This document shows positions 48,623-59,609 of a stretch of 64,000 nt of DNA, piece after piece. Position 1 is the first letter of the stretch. Every line of letters begins with the position of its first letter. The notes below the pieces were generated by a model that did no database searches, was not told where the DNA came from, and was given only the letters and a program-made list of their open reading frames with translations. The stretch is from positions 77,986,748-78,050,747 of the forward strand of contig CM056742.1 in NCBI GenBank assembly GCA_029851415.1. Reading direction: 5' to 3'. The DNA comes from Eretmocerus hayati. Lineage: Eukaryota > Arthropoda > Insecta > Hymenoptera > Aphelinidae. Made by a program: the position numbers and the translations under genes.

Positions 48623-48985
48623 CCCAAGGTTATTGATGGAGATCCAACCAAATTTATAGAACCAATAATTGGAAGTTCACATACGATTTCAAGTTCATGA
48701 TGTGTTTCACATGTGTCCATGGAAGGAATTTCTCGATTATAATGAATAACGAAATTTCGATAACGACATGAGGAACAGACCTCACTTTGAACTGGAAATG
48801 TTGGCTATCTGAAATGCGATGAAGACTAACAAACACGAATTACACTATCTTGCTTTCTCCCCCTTACAACTAGTAGCTTCAAAATGCAGGTGCAATTTCT
48901 ATCTATTCTATTGCTTCTGTTCTATCATAACACAACACGAACAAGAACAAATCAGAGGATCAAAACTGAGCAATCAACCGAGTTA
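48623..48985. other. No supported gene
   Basis: The Gag frame stops and no pol follows. The sequence up to the hairpin repeat array has no recognisable feature. Confidence 0.35.
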
Positions 48986-49500
48986 CCCTCGGGTTGTCAC
49001 CGATCCGCGTGACAACGGGCCCGGGGCACACCATACCAGTACGATGAAGTATACTAAGAACGACCCGTGACCTCTCGAGTCCCCACCGATCCGTGTGGAT
49101 ACGGGCTTGGAGGTAGTTGACCGTCGCCAAAACGATACGACGAAGTGTATCTCGAACGGCCTGCGACCTCTTGAGTCCCCATCGATCCGTGTGGATACGG
49201 GCTTGGAGGTACGTGACCGTCGCCGAACCGAAACCAGTACTGCCGCCAACCAGAACGACATATGTAGTTATTGATTGTACTACGAACGGCCCACATCCTC
49301 TTCAGTCCTCACCGATCCGTGTGGACACGGGCTCGAGAAGGTGTGTGACCGTCACCCCAGACCCTCCTTGGGCAACCACTGATCCGTGTGGCCGTGGGCC
49401 TGAGGGCGGGCGCCCCCAGGGACTTGAACGGTCCACGGCCTCTCGGTCCACCACCGATACGTGTGGCCCGCGGACCGGGATGGTTAGTGACCGTCACCAA
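48986..49500. repeat. Degenerate hairpin repeat, about six units
   Basis: The core CACCGATCCGTGTGGATACGGGC recurs at about 48999, 49086, 49180, 49311, 49377 and 49453 with compensating changes around a small stem (CCGTGT..ACGG; one copy has CGTG..ACGGG). Units are also linked by GACCGTCGCC or GACCGTCACC and by CGAACGGCC or GAACGGTCC. Spacing is irregular (66-130 bp). Frames of up to 166 aa run through it, rich in Pro, Thr and Arg, and are probably shadows. Confidence 0.7.
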
Positions 49501-49619
49501 ACTGAAAAGAGGGGATCCCCGACCACTACGGGCGGTTGGATTTATCCTGGGGGCGAAATATACAAGAATGAACCTGAAGGATTAAAAACGAACTTGGATT
49601 ATCGAAAACGAAACTGACA

Positions 49620-52072
49620 CCATGGTATTGAGAATTACGAACAAACAAATCTAGCTATACAGAAGCTGGATTTTATGAACGAACGAATCTGGCTCTACAG
49701 AAGCTGGGTTTCATGATTGCTTTCTTGGTCCTCTGACACTTGTGACGAACTCACGAATCTACAAAACTGGTCCGATCGCCCCCTCTGTCTGCCGAATGCT
49801 AATCACGAATTTGATGTTGATGATTACGAGAAGTTCACACGAGATTAACATCTATGACGAAAGCCAACTACGACATGTTATCTGTTTCACATTCAGGAAT
49901 CTGAGCCTTCTACGAACATATGTCGAGAAGGATTCAAATCAGAAATATCGAATCCCGATGGCCTTGATTTGTGGCATAGATTGATAGAAAACTTCTTTTT
50001 ACACCCGATCGGTGCTTCCAGGAATATACAACCTCCCTTCTCGAAAATGCTTACCTCGTAGAATGTCGATTTGCCAGCGTGTTGATAGTGCCAGTGATGG
50101 ATAAATGAGGCTTTAGGGAATTCAAAGGAGAATTTGTTCTTTCCGCAACCGCAAGACTAGTCGGCACCATAAGGTTGAAGTTTTGAATTCAGTTACCTTC
50201 TATCATAACCTTCTCACATAACGGATACTCGTCGAGATCACGACTTCTATCAATAACCCAGCGTCGTTGTGATACTTATTTGAACGAAAAGCTATGGAAA
50301 TTTAGTTGTCCAAATATTAGATTACAGGTTTGAGCTTGTATATGAAGACTCATAACCTAATCCTCTGGAATATCAAGTAAGGAATATAAGTATACGTACC
50401 AAGTATGGTCACTATTAGATAAAAGTTCATTCTGTGTAGAAATTCGTATGAGCATATTTGGGCATCATACATTTAGTTGCATTACAATTTGATATATGGA
50501 AATATTCTTAAGGCTAGGTTAACAATTTTATCACACATAGGCTCGAGATCGCAAACCACCGATCAGAGAACGACATTCGTACCTCAACAGTATTATTCCG
50601 ATTCACACTCAAGAAAAGAATATGCGTGAGTGTCGGATTTGAGTGGGTCTCCGACTTTCAACTGCTATCAAGGGCCATGGATTGTGTACTCGATTATATT
50701 TATAGAATGATTCCGAGGCCTCTACAATTAATCAGATATTTCAGTACGTAGGCATGTTTGAAATTACCTCAAGTGATTATCCGACAACCAGATTCGCATC
50801 GATTCACTCATTCAGACGCCTGATCCACCCCATGAATCCACATAATCCGAGATACCTATACATCAAATTTTGAGGCTTTTCTCAAGTCATTAGTATAGTA
50901 CTTGTAAATTTTCGTAACTCTGTATAATGACCTCTTACGTATGTTATTTTGGAAATGAAGAAAATTGATTTTTGAGAGCTGTGCCAACGGGAGGCCAAAT
51001 GAAGCCAAGTCGCTCCGGACAAACTATGTTTGCCTGAAAGATGGCTTATCCTGGAGATGAATTGACGAAAAGGTGGTGACCTACGGAATGGAGCGTACGG
51101 TGGAGCTCCATTCAACTCTCACTTTCAATAGTTGATTTTCACTTCACAAGAATTTTGAATCGCATAATGATACTCGAGTCCGATGAGGGACAGAGACCTA
51201 ACCGTAGACTCATGAGGTCCCGTTGACATTTTCAATGTAACTTCCCCCAATCATGAAAGGTCTCACCTCGCTTAATGTGACTCTTGCAGTCGTTTTTCCG
51301 ATAGTTAATTCGACTGACGAGAATTTTGCTCGGCCCATATATAATCCTTCGAGCCTCACATTTTCCTAAGTATCATCAAGAACCATGACCGGTCATTGGA
51401 AATTGAGTATACTCAACGTATCCCTATCGGACTAGGAGAGATTTCGTGCACCGCGAAGTTAGTCTCATTACATACATACGTCCGTTGTCCCTAACCTCAC
51501 AAATTTGTGAAGGCTCACTGATTTGGCAAGTTCATCTGTAAGGGATTATAAAACCTTTTTTTTGGACTTCAATATTCCGGTCACATTCGAGAACATATCC
51601 ATTGATCATATAAGGGCTCACAAGGCGTCGCCAGACCAAGAACAGGTTATGTTTTGGGATATATCTCAAGTTTCAGGTTAATTTGCAACAAAATCGTGGT
51701 ATAATGATGTTTACTGGACCACCTGTGCTAGATGATGGGGCCTCATTTGCCTTGGATGTTGCGCACGCGCCATGCGACCCTAATCCTGTGTCGGCCTAAA
51801 GAGCAATAATATTGTTTCATAGTTGTACAACAGACAATAATACCAGTGACCCGCGTCAATTCCAATGCGCAATGTCCTCATGAACTCAACCTCTCGAGAT
51901 ATCAACGCAACTACCTGAAATAATTCCAGGTCCGCTCGCCCAATAGGGAAGTCTCATCAAATCCAATTCTTTTCCCACTCGGTAGTTGGTGACGAGAAAA
52001 ACAAAGTTACAACACAGTTTTTTTTCTGGAGCCGATAAGTAATTTTTTTTCAGTTGAAAATCGTTCCATCTC
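49620..52072. other. No supported gene
   Basis: About 2.5 kb of single-copy-looking AT-rich sequence with no frame over about 80 aa, no RNA gene and no repeat that I could find. Confidence 0.4.
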
Positions 52073-52641
52073 GGGTCCCAGTTCAAATCGATGTCACGTG
52101 GTTTGCGGTACTCTCGAGCGCCGTCGTTCGGTCATCAAAAAATGATGTCGAAGAACGTAGTTTCGACGTCATTTCAGCAGCAGCAGAAAGGAAGCAAAGA
52201 GCCGGTTTATTCATTTTGTGAGGAAGTTTCCACCAGCTTGGAGCCTAGTTTGACGTTGCGGATAAGTTTATTCAAATAATCAGTGCCGCTGGTGAAGACA
52301 GTGGCTGACACAAGATATTTCTCCTGGTTGAAAATATGTAAATACTGGCTTCAGTGCAGGTTATGAAGCACTGGAATAATCTTGCAGTCAGACAAAAACC
52401 TTACGAGTGCAAAAGTCAACACCAAGTTCACATTCTCCATGTGTTTGTTTTCTTATCAGAAGAGTATCCTACTTACAGAAAATGGAAAATCAATCAAATA
52501 TGCAGAACTCGATTCTTGGTGAAAAGATTACACTTTCTTTTTGAGTCTCAGGTATATTGGAATACATTGGATAGGTTGGAACCGTACAGGTCTTGGTATC
52601 ACTGACCTCACTCAATACTAAAGAACATGTAATTGGCAGGC

Positions 52642-52866
52642 TTAAGTGAGATGTTTCTTCACCTGCTCAGCCCCAAAACCCAGTAAAGTATTCGGATCCC
52701 TGAATACAGCCAGGGGAGGCAATGAGCTGGAGTGGTCAGATTCAATGTTCAGCCAGGTATTTCTCATTCTAGTCTTCAATGTAGAAACATTATGGTGCAT
52801 GCTGCACCAATCACTTATAGATTGTTCTGTTGGAAGAAAATCCTCTGTCACTTGATAATCGATCAT
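52642..52866 (-). pseudogene. 74-aa frame in the left arm (exon remnant)
   Basis: Open from ATG to stop, almost identical to the frame in the right arm (54391-54615). Motifs include HNVSTLKTRMRNTWLNIESD and FRDPNTLLGFG. Possibly a transposase exon carried by the inverted arms; the family is not recognised. Confidence 0.35.
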
Positions 52867-54390
52867 CGCCCTAGATTGATCAAAGATGGAGCGCTCTTTA
52901 AAAATTCAACCACCAAATCTCAGGAATTTCAAGTCAAGTCAGTTCTAAGACTAGAATCAGAAGATTCTTCATAATACTCTAGGACACCACTACTACAGCA
53001 CTCAGTACTGGTATTGTACTGGTCCGGTTATTGCCATACCCACTCCGTAAACTGTAACCACCTCTATAAATCAACTAATCTGAGTCATAATAGAAGGATA
53101 AAGTTGTCCCTGGTTACGGTAAGTAAAAAGAGCTATCTTATAACAATATGTGAATCAGAATCATGATTGAGTGAGACTTTTTTATTGCAGATAGCATCAA
53201 CACCAAGCAAATCATAGCATAATAGATGCGCTTCAATAATTCTTTCTCTTCCTATGAAATGCTGGAAAGCTTGCCTGCTACATATCTCCTGCAGTATTCG
53301 CTCGGAGACGCGCGCTTTTGAAATTCAAAACGGGCGATTGTGCGCGACTCGTGGCCACCGCATTCACTACAACTGGCGTACCGTGCAGCAGACGGCGAAT
53401 CTTCGTAGGGGTCAAACTCGAAAACCATCGCTCAAATGTGGCAACAATAAGCGCGAAAGTTGTAGAACTTGTAAAAACGAAGAGTTTGAGTGGTCGTGAG
53501 CCTAAATTCGAGCAAATTTGAGCTAGTTGAGGCGATTTCGAGATTCGGCGTGCTTTTAGCATAGGCGTCGCAGCCGCCACTCAAGCCGCGGGCTCGCATC
53601 CATTCTCTCGAGCTCCGTGAATCTTTCAATATTGCTCTGATTGATATCCAGAACAGCTCAAAATCTTCGTAATTAAATTTCCAACAACTTTGTCGCTTAC
53701 TGTTAGCAGGTTCAAGCTACGGTTTTCTCCTAAATTGACGAGAACCCCGTCTGCGCCTATGCTGCGCCTCGCTGTGCACGCTCAATATTGTCATTGGCAT
53801 GGCGCAGCATGGCGTCATCCTAGCAGTACGCCAGTTGTACTTCCAAAGTCAGCAACTACGTGGCGCTCCGCTGAATCTCGGAGCGGATTGATGCCAATGG
53901 CAGAATCAGTGATTTTGGAGTGGGCTCAGAATTTTCTTTCATGAGACTGGTGTGAGGTATATTTGCCATTACATATTTTCAGAGTCCGAATACCAGCATT
54001 CTTCATTTCCTGTAATATGGATAAAGAGCCATCTCCATCAAGAATACTTTTTCTCTGTGTTGATCTAATCTGGAATAAAAAAGTCTCACTCAATCATTTC
54101 TCTGATTCACATATTGTTATAAGCTAGCTCTTTTTACTCACTGTAACAATTGCCTCAGATTGGTTGATTTATAGAGGTGGTTACAGTTTACGGAGTGAGT
54201 ATGGCAATAAGCGTACCAAGGAACCAACGCTATTGCACAATTCCAGTACTGAGTGGTGTAGTAGTAGTGGTGTCCTAGAGTATTATGAAGAATCTTCTGA
54301 TTCTAGTCTTAGAACTGACTCGACTTGAAATTCCTGAAATTTGGTGGTTGAATTTTTAAAGAGCGCTCCATCTTTGATCAATCTAAGGCG

Positions 54391-54615
54391 ATGATCTCAT
54401 ATCAAGTGACAGAGGATTTTCTTCCAACAGAACAATCTAAAAGTGATTGGTGCAGCATGCACCATAATGTTTCTACATTGAAGACTAGAATGAGAAATAC
54501 CTGGCTGAACATTGAATCTGACCACTTCAGCTCATTGCCTCCCCTTGCTGTATTCAGGGATCCGAATACTTTACTGGGTTTTGGGTTTGAGCAGGTGAAG
54601 AAACATCTCACTTAA
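54391..54615 (+). pseudogene. 74-aa frame in the right arm (exon remnant)
   Basis: The partner of the left-arm frame, differing at about five residues (for example SDHSSS versus SDHFSS). It starts in the arm interior and ends with KKHLT before a stop. The few changes are mostly substitutions that leave the frame open, but this may only reflect youth of the arms. Confidence 0.35.
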
Positions 54616-55393
54616 GCCTGCCAATTACATGTTCTTTAGTATTGAGTGAGGTCAGTGATACCAAGACCTGTACGGTTCCAACCTATCCAATGTATTCCAA
54701 TATACCTGAGACTCAAAAAGAAAGTGTAATCTTTTCACCAAGTATCGAGTTCTGTATATTTGATTGATTTTCCATTTCCACTAAGTAGGATACTCATCTG
54801 ATGAGGAAACAAACACATGGAGAATGTGAACTTGGTGTTGACTTTTGCATTCGTAAGGTTTTTGTCTGACTGCAAGATTATTCCAGTGCTACATAACCTG
54901 CACTGAAGCCAGTGTTCACATATTTTTAAACAGGAAAAATATCTTGTGTCGGCCACTGTGTTCACCACCGGCACTGATTATTTGAATAAACTTATCCACA
55001 ACGTCAAACTAGGCTCCAAACTGGTGGAAACTTCCTCACTCAACAATTCAAACGGCTCTTCCGCTTCCTTTTTGCTGCTGCTGAAATGACGTCGAAACTA
55101 CGTTCTTCGACGTCATTTTTTGATGACCAAATGAAGGCACTCGAGAGTACCGCAAACCACGTGACATCGATTTGAACGGGCCTCAAAATCGAACTCATTT
55201 TCAATTCGTTCGCAAAAAGTGAATATTGGTTTTAAAGTTATTCTGTCTTCACCAAAAATGTTCTATCTATCTCTACAATCGATAGAATAGATCAGATATT
55301 TTTTATCTGACACATGCCTCTTCCCTATTCGTGATCAACCCATGTCGATCAAGGGACAAAAGAGACGCCATCCGCGATTTTTGTTTGTCACAT

Positions 55394-55728
55394 TAGGTTA
55401 ATTCGATTATGTCGCTCACAGCGCTCACAGTGCTCAGAGCACTCTCAACGCTTCCTAAGTAATCGAATGCTCGTTCGGATTGTGAGCGATGAGAGCACTT
55501 TCGTCCACTTTCGACTGGAATCCGTTCCTTCCGAATGGCCAGGGATACCAAGGTTGGAATAGCCGAACCACGTGAACCGGGGCGACGCTGGGTAGAAGGA
55601 ACGGAATTATAGAGAAAGTGGACGGGAGTGCTCTCATCGCTCACAATCTGAACGAGCATTCGATTAGGAAGCGTTGAGAGTGCTCTGAGCACTGTGAGCG
55701 CTGTGAGTGACATAATCGAATAAACCTA
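55394..55728. repeat. Snapback (hairpin) element
   Basis: A near-perfect inverted repeat: TAGGTTAATTCGATTATGTC at 55394 pairs with the block ending AATAAACCTA at 55728. Pairing continues through GCGCTCACAGTGCTCAGAGCA and the GATGAGAGCACTTTCGTCCACTTTC segment, leaving a loop of about 70-95 bp. The arms are about 120 bp. No coding content. It could be a MITE; transcribed, it would form a long hairpin RNA. Confidence 0.8.
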
Positions 55729-55750
55729 TTGTCCTGTTCGCATCGTATCG

Positions 55751-55945
55751 CTAATTTTCCGGAATTATCTCCAACATCGATCCATCAATCGTATCGCATT
55801 CAATATCTTCGACCACCATAAACCTCTGAGAGCCAGGAAAACCTTTCGTTGAGGCAGTCAAGCCGAGAGGGGCCTCTGGCGACGGCCTTTTGGGGATCCA
55901 AAGTCTGAGGCCCGTGATCAGCTCATTATCTATATATTCATACAC
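55751..55945 (-). CDS. Unrecognised 64-aa frame
   Basis: Has protein-like composition (RLWIPKRPSPEAPLGL, FMVVEDIECDTIDGSML) and is divergent from the decayed gene that starts at 55972, 26 bp away. No homologue is recognised. It may be a fragment of a retroelement or a second exon of an unseen gene. Confidence 0.25.
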   Translation of the reverse strand: MYEYIDNELITGLRLWIPKRPSPEAPLGLTASTKGFPGSQRFMVVEDIECDTIDGSMLEIIPEN

Positions 55946-57076
55946 ATATTAATCTACCGGCTTCATTTGAAATGCAACCAAGCATAATCCGTCGTGTGCG
56001 CGCGAACGCCCTCGCAACCGGAGCAGGTCTATCCCAGGTGGCCATCAACAACACCTTGAGTGGCTATAAGGAGCATGAATGTGGGATAGTCACACAAGGT
56101 GACTACATCGCCGAGCAATCAAGCCTTTACCCATGTGAACGACTGCACCAAATGTATGGAGGTCTTAGGGAGTGAAAACCTGGGCAACACCATCAGCTCC
56201 CAGGGAGCGAGCGTCTTCGCCCTCAAAATCGCCCTTGGATCTCTCCAAGAGGGGATTTCCGACTCTACAAGAGACAGGACTAAACCCAAGAGACTAATAT
56301 TGAGTAAAAAGACATCATTGCCAAGGATTGGACACCTGGATGGTGCAGAACTTGCATTACCATTAAGCAATGCAGCGCTTCTCATCCAGAACCCGATGAC
56401 AGAAATGCAGGTCGATGCAGTGGACACGCTAAGACAACATCTCAAAACTATTGCCACTGGACCTGTGATGAAAGCTTCCTCGATGGCCAAGGAGCTGGGT
56501 ATGGCTGAGAACTCCAAGCCCATGACTTGGCCCACAGATGAAGAGGGTGGCTTACTGAAACAAGAACCCATAAACCGGGCAAGTTCTCCTCCGCATATGG
56601 CATAGCAGGATAAGACACCGTGGGGCCCATCTACGTTGAGCGAGGACGGGAACTGGGAAAAGCTAGAGAGGTAGCAGCTGTATCCAACCTGAACTTTGGA
56701 GCCAATGGTACCCCCCAACTTTCGCTAAGGATATGCCCAATACATCTAGAATAGATGCATGGACTGAAAACTCGGAAGAAGAGGAAAAGATGGAGGAAGA
56801 CTTCTTCTCTTCTCCTTCTTAAAAGAAAGTAAACCTGCCAAAACATAAAGCTCAAATTGGGCGAGCCCAATTCATAATTCCAACAGCCCCAATGACCAGC
56901 GGGGAATACAAACAAATCATACCAAGCATCCATGGATACGCAAGGGGAGAAGAGAGGAAGATACTGGAGGCCTGTGATTGCATCCAGGCATTTGTATGGG
57001 TCCCCAAGGACAAATCATATGGGTTGTGTGACCTTTCTCATCATGGAATAATCGGTGAAGAATGGTCATTGGCATA

Positions 57077-59352
57077 TATCTAATTAATTTTGAAACTCGA
57101 TCGATATGATCGGATATCGTATTTATCACTCGCGGTAATTTCAAATTATGAAGATATAATTTTATCGGTCTTTGCGAGTTAAAGTCAGCAGATATTGCTG
57201 ACGTTTTTTGGCATCAATCGAGAATCGATTTTACTCCACTCTCAATCAATGCACCTTTAGAGCCTCGTATGGTTCCGAGGATGCATCTAAAGGATTTTGA
57301 TGGAAAGGAATGAAAAGTAAAGATGAGAAATGAGAAACTTCATGAAAAAATTTGGATTCTACGCTGATGTCATGCGTATTTCGCCCTTCTTCCATTGCTC
57401 GGGCTTTTCAAAGTGGTGGAAGAGCAATGAAAGTTTGCCACTGACACGCGGCTCAAGTGGCCGAATATTCGATGGTTTGGACGCCCTTATATACGGAAGT
57501 TCATCTTCGTTAAGCGCTTGCGAGAAAGGTCATTTTAACCCGCTATTTCTATTTGATTTCTCAACATTTTTACTTTGGCAGCTCTTCGGCCTTCTGCCGG
57601 AGATATATCTAATTAATTTTGACACTCGATCGATATGATCGGATATCATATTTATCACTCGCGGGAATTTCAAATTATGAAGATATAATTTTTTCGGTCT
57701 TTGCGAGTTGAAGTCAGCAGATATTGCTGACGTTTTTTGGCATCAATCGAGAATGGATTCTACTCCACTCTCGATCAATGCACCTTTAGAGCCCCGTATG
57801 GTTCCGAGGATGCATCCAAAGGATTTTGAGCTCTCCGGCAGAAAGCCGAAGAGCTGCCAAAGTGAAAATGTTGAGAAATCAAATGGAAATAGCGGGTTAA
57901 AATGACCTTTCTCGCAAGCGCTCAGAGAAGATGAACTTTCGTATATAAGGGCGTCCAAACCATCGAACATTCGGCCACTTGAGCCGCGTGTCAGTGGTGG
58001 ACTTTCATTGCTCTTCCACCACTTTGAAAAGCCCGAGCAATGAGAGAAGGGCGAAACACGCATAACATCAGCGTAGAATCCAAATTTTTTCATAAAGTTC
58101 CTCATTTCTCATCTTTACTTTTCATTCCTCTCCATCAAAATCCTTCAGATGCATCCTCGGAACCATACGAGGCTCTAAAGGTGCATTGATCGAGACTGGA
58201 GTAAAATCCATTCTCGATTGATGCCAAAAAACGTCAGCAATATCTGCCGACTTTAACTCGCAAAGACCGAAAAAATTATATCTTCATAATTTGAAATTCC
58301 CGCGAGTGATAAATACGATATCCGATCATATCGATCGAGTGTCAAAGTTAATTAGATATATCTCCGGCGGAAGGCCGAACAGCTGCCAAAGTAGAAATGT
58401 TGAGAAATCAAATGGGAATAGCGGGTTAAAATGATCTTTCCCGCAAGCGCTTAACGAAGATGAACTTTCGTATATAAGGGCGTCCAAACCATCGATTATT
58501 CGGCCTCCTGAGCCGCGTGTCAGTGATGGACTTTCATTGCTCTTCCACCACTTTGAAAAGCCCGAGTAATGAGAGAAGGGCGAAACACGCATAACATCAG
58601 CGGAGAATCCAAATTTCTTCATAAAGTTCCTCATTTCTCATCTTTACTTTTCATTCCTCTCCATCAAAATCCTTCAGATGCATCCTCGGAACCATACGAG
58701 GCTCTAAAGGTGCATTGATCGAGAGTGGAGTAGAATCCATTCTCGATTGATGCCAAAAAACGTCAGCAATATCTGCCGACTTTAACTCGCAAAGACCGAA
58801 AAAATTATATCTTCATAATTTGAAATTCCCGCGAGTGATAAATATGATATCCGATCATATCGATCGAGTGTCAAAATTAATTAGATATATCTCCGGCAGA
58901 AGGCCGAAGAGCTGCCAAAGTAAAAATGTTGAGAAATCAAATGGAAATAGCGGGTTAAAATGATCTTTCTCGCAAGCGCTTAACGAAGATGAACTTTCGT
59001 ATATAAGGGCGTCCAAACCATCGAACATTCGGCCACCTGAGCCGCGTGTCAGTTGTAAACTTTCATAGTCTTCCACCACTTTGAAAAGCCCGAGCAATGA
59101 AAGAAGGGCGAAACACGCATAACATCAGCGTAGAATCCAAATTTTTTCATAAAGTTCCTCATTTCTCATCTTTACTTTTCATTCCTCTCCATCAAAATCC
59201 TTCAGATGCATTCTCGGAACCATACGAGGCTCTAAAGGTGCATTGATCGAGAGTGGAGTAAAATCCATTCTCGATTGATGCCAAAAAACGTCAGCAATAT
59301 CTGCTGACTTCAACTCGCAAAGACCGGAAAAATTATATCTTCATAATTTGTA
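57077..59352. mobile_element. Insertion of 529-bp units in two orientations, 9-bp duplication
   Basis: Bounded by identical ATTGGCATA at 57068-57076 and 59353-59361. Inside are one full forward unit (57077-57605), a partial forward unit (57606-57830), then at 57831 a switch to reverse units (57831-58359, 58360-58887, and 58888-59352 truncated). The period is 528-529 bp. Each full unit contains a TATA box (TATATAAGGGCGTCC, on the plus strand at 57941, 58470 and 59000, and inverted at about 57490) and conserved open frames on both strands. The outer ends of the block are not inverted copies of each other, so it is not a simple TIR transposon. Confidence 0.75.
57330..57638 (+). CDS. Repeat-unit frame, copy 1 (102 aa)
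   Basis: One of four related frames of 80-120 aa that start MRNFMKKFGF and run through GFSKWWKSNES, LTRGSSGR and CEKGHFNPLF. The others are on the minus strand at 58105-57743, 58634-58326 and 59097-58855 (the last lacks the start). Changes between copies are mostly single substitutions, so the frame has stayed open. The TATA box in the unit lies on the opposite strand to this frame and would drive an antisense product starting MREGRNTHNIS. I do not recognise either peptide. Real coding capacity is unproven. Confidence 0.3.
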   Translation: MRNFMKKFGFYADVMRISPFFHCSGFSKWWKSNESLPLTRGSSGRIFDGLDALIYGSSSSLSACEKGHFNPLFLFDFSTFLLWQLFGLLPEIYLINFDTRSI

Positions 59353-59609
59353 ATTGGCATACATGCATGGGGTAGGTATGAAAGAAAGCAACCACGACCC
59401 TGGATGTCCGGGTTGCGGTGTTGCACCATACATGGCTCAAGAAGTGCTCAAATGTATAGCCTGCAGGTATGCTAGCTAGCATGATCTGGAGGCTAATGGC
59501 TATCGGACATGTAAATTTCAACGCCCCAAGCGGCGGAAAGTTGCATTCCACGGGAGGTAACATTCGAAGCGTCTGAACGTGTTCAGGAGGAGCTTTGGTC
59601 TTTTTATGC

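Larger units (their letters stand above)
52081..55177. mobile_element. 3.1-kb element with ~1.1-kb inverted arms, P-like
   Basis: The outer ends are GTTCAAATCGATGTCACGTGG at 52081 and the exact complement ending at 55177. The arms run to about 53192 and from about 54073, and remain closely matched along their length. The flanks GGGTCCCA (52073-52080) and GGGCCTCA (55178-55185) look like an 8-bp target duplication with two differences. P elements and hATs both make 8-bp duplications. The 880-bp spacer (53193-54072) resembles the leader of the THAP gene at 59.6 kb, which favours a P-like origin. The left arm contains GTAAGT near 53117 and a TTTTTTATTGCAG acceptor at about 53190, as if a spliced transposase exon had been copied into both arms. 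Confidence 0.75.
55972..59479 (+). pseudogene. Unrecognised gene, frameshifted and split by a 2.28-kb insertion
   Basis: Frames 55972-56175 (67 aa), 56099-56605 (168 aa) and 56892-57083 run head to tail with shifts and stops, and with a stretch around 56606-56850 readable only in pieces. After the insertion at 57077-59352 the last frame continues in phase for 41 codons to TAG 59477-59479. The N-terminal half has HVNDCTKCMEVLG. An acidic segment (EEEEKMEED) precedes the last third. The C-terminal part beyond the insertion has CPGC and CIAC separated by 12 residues, a C-x2-C-x12-C-x2-C zinc-ribbon-like pattern. No family could be named. A host gene, a domesticated mobile-element gene or an old virus-derived copy are all possible. 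Confidence 0.5.

Noticed and set aside
57077..59352. A small-nuclear-RNA or histone gene cluster, because of the repeated TATA-bearing units
   Set aside because: No snRNA core sequence, histone frame or histone 3' stem-loop was found in the unit.
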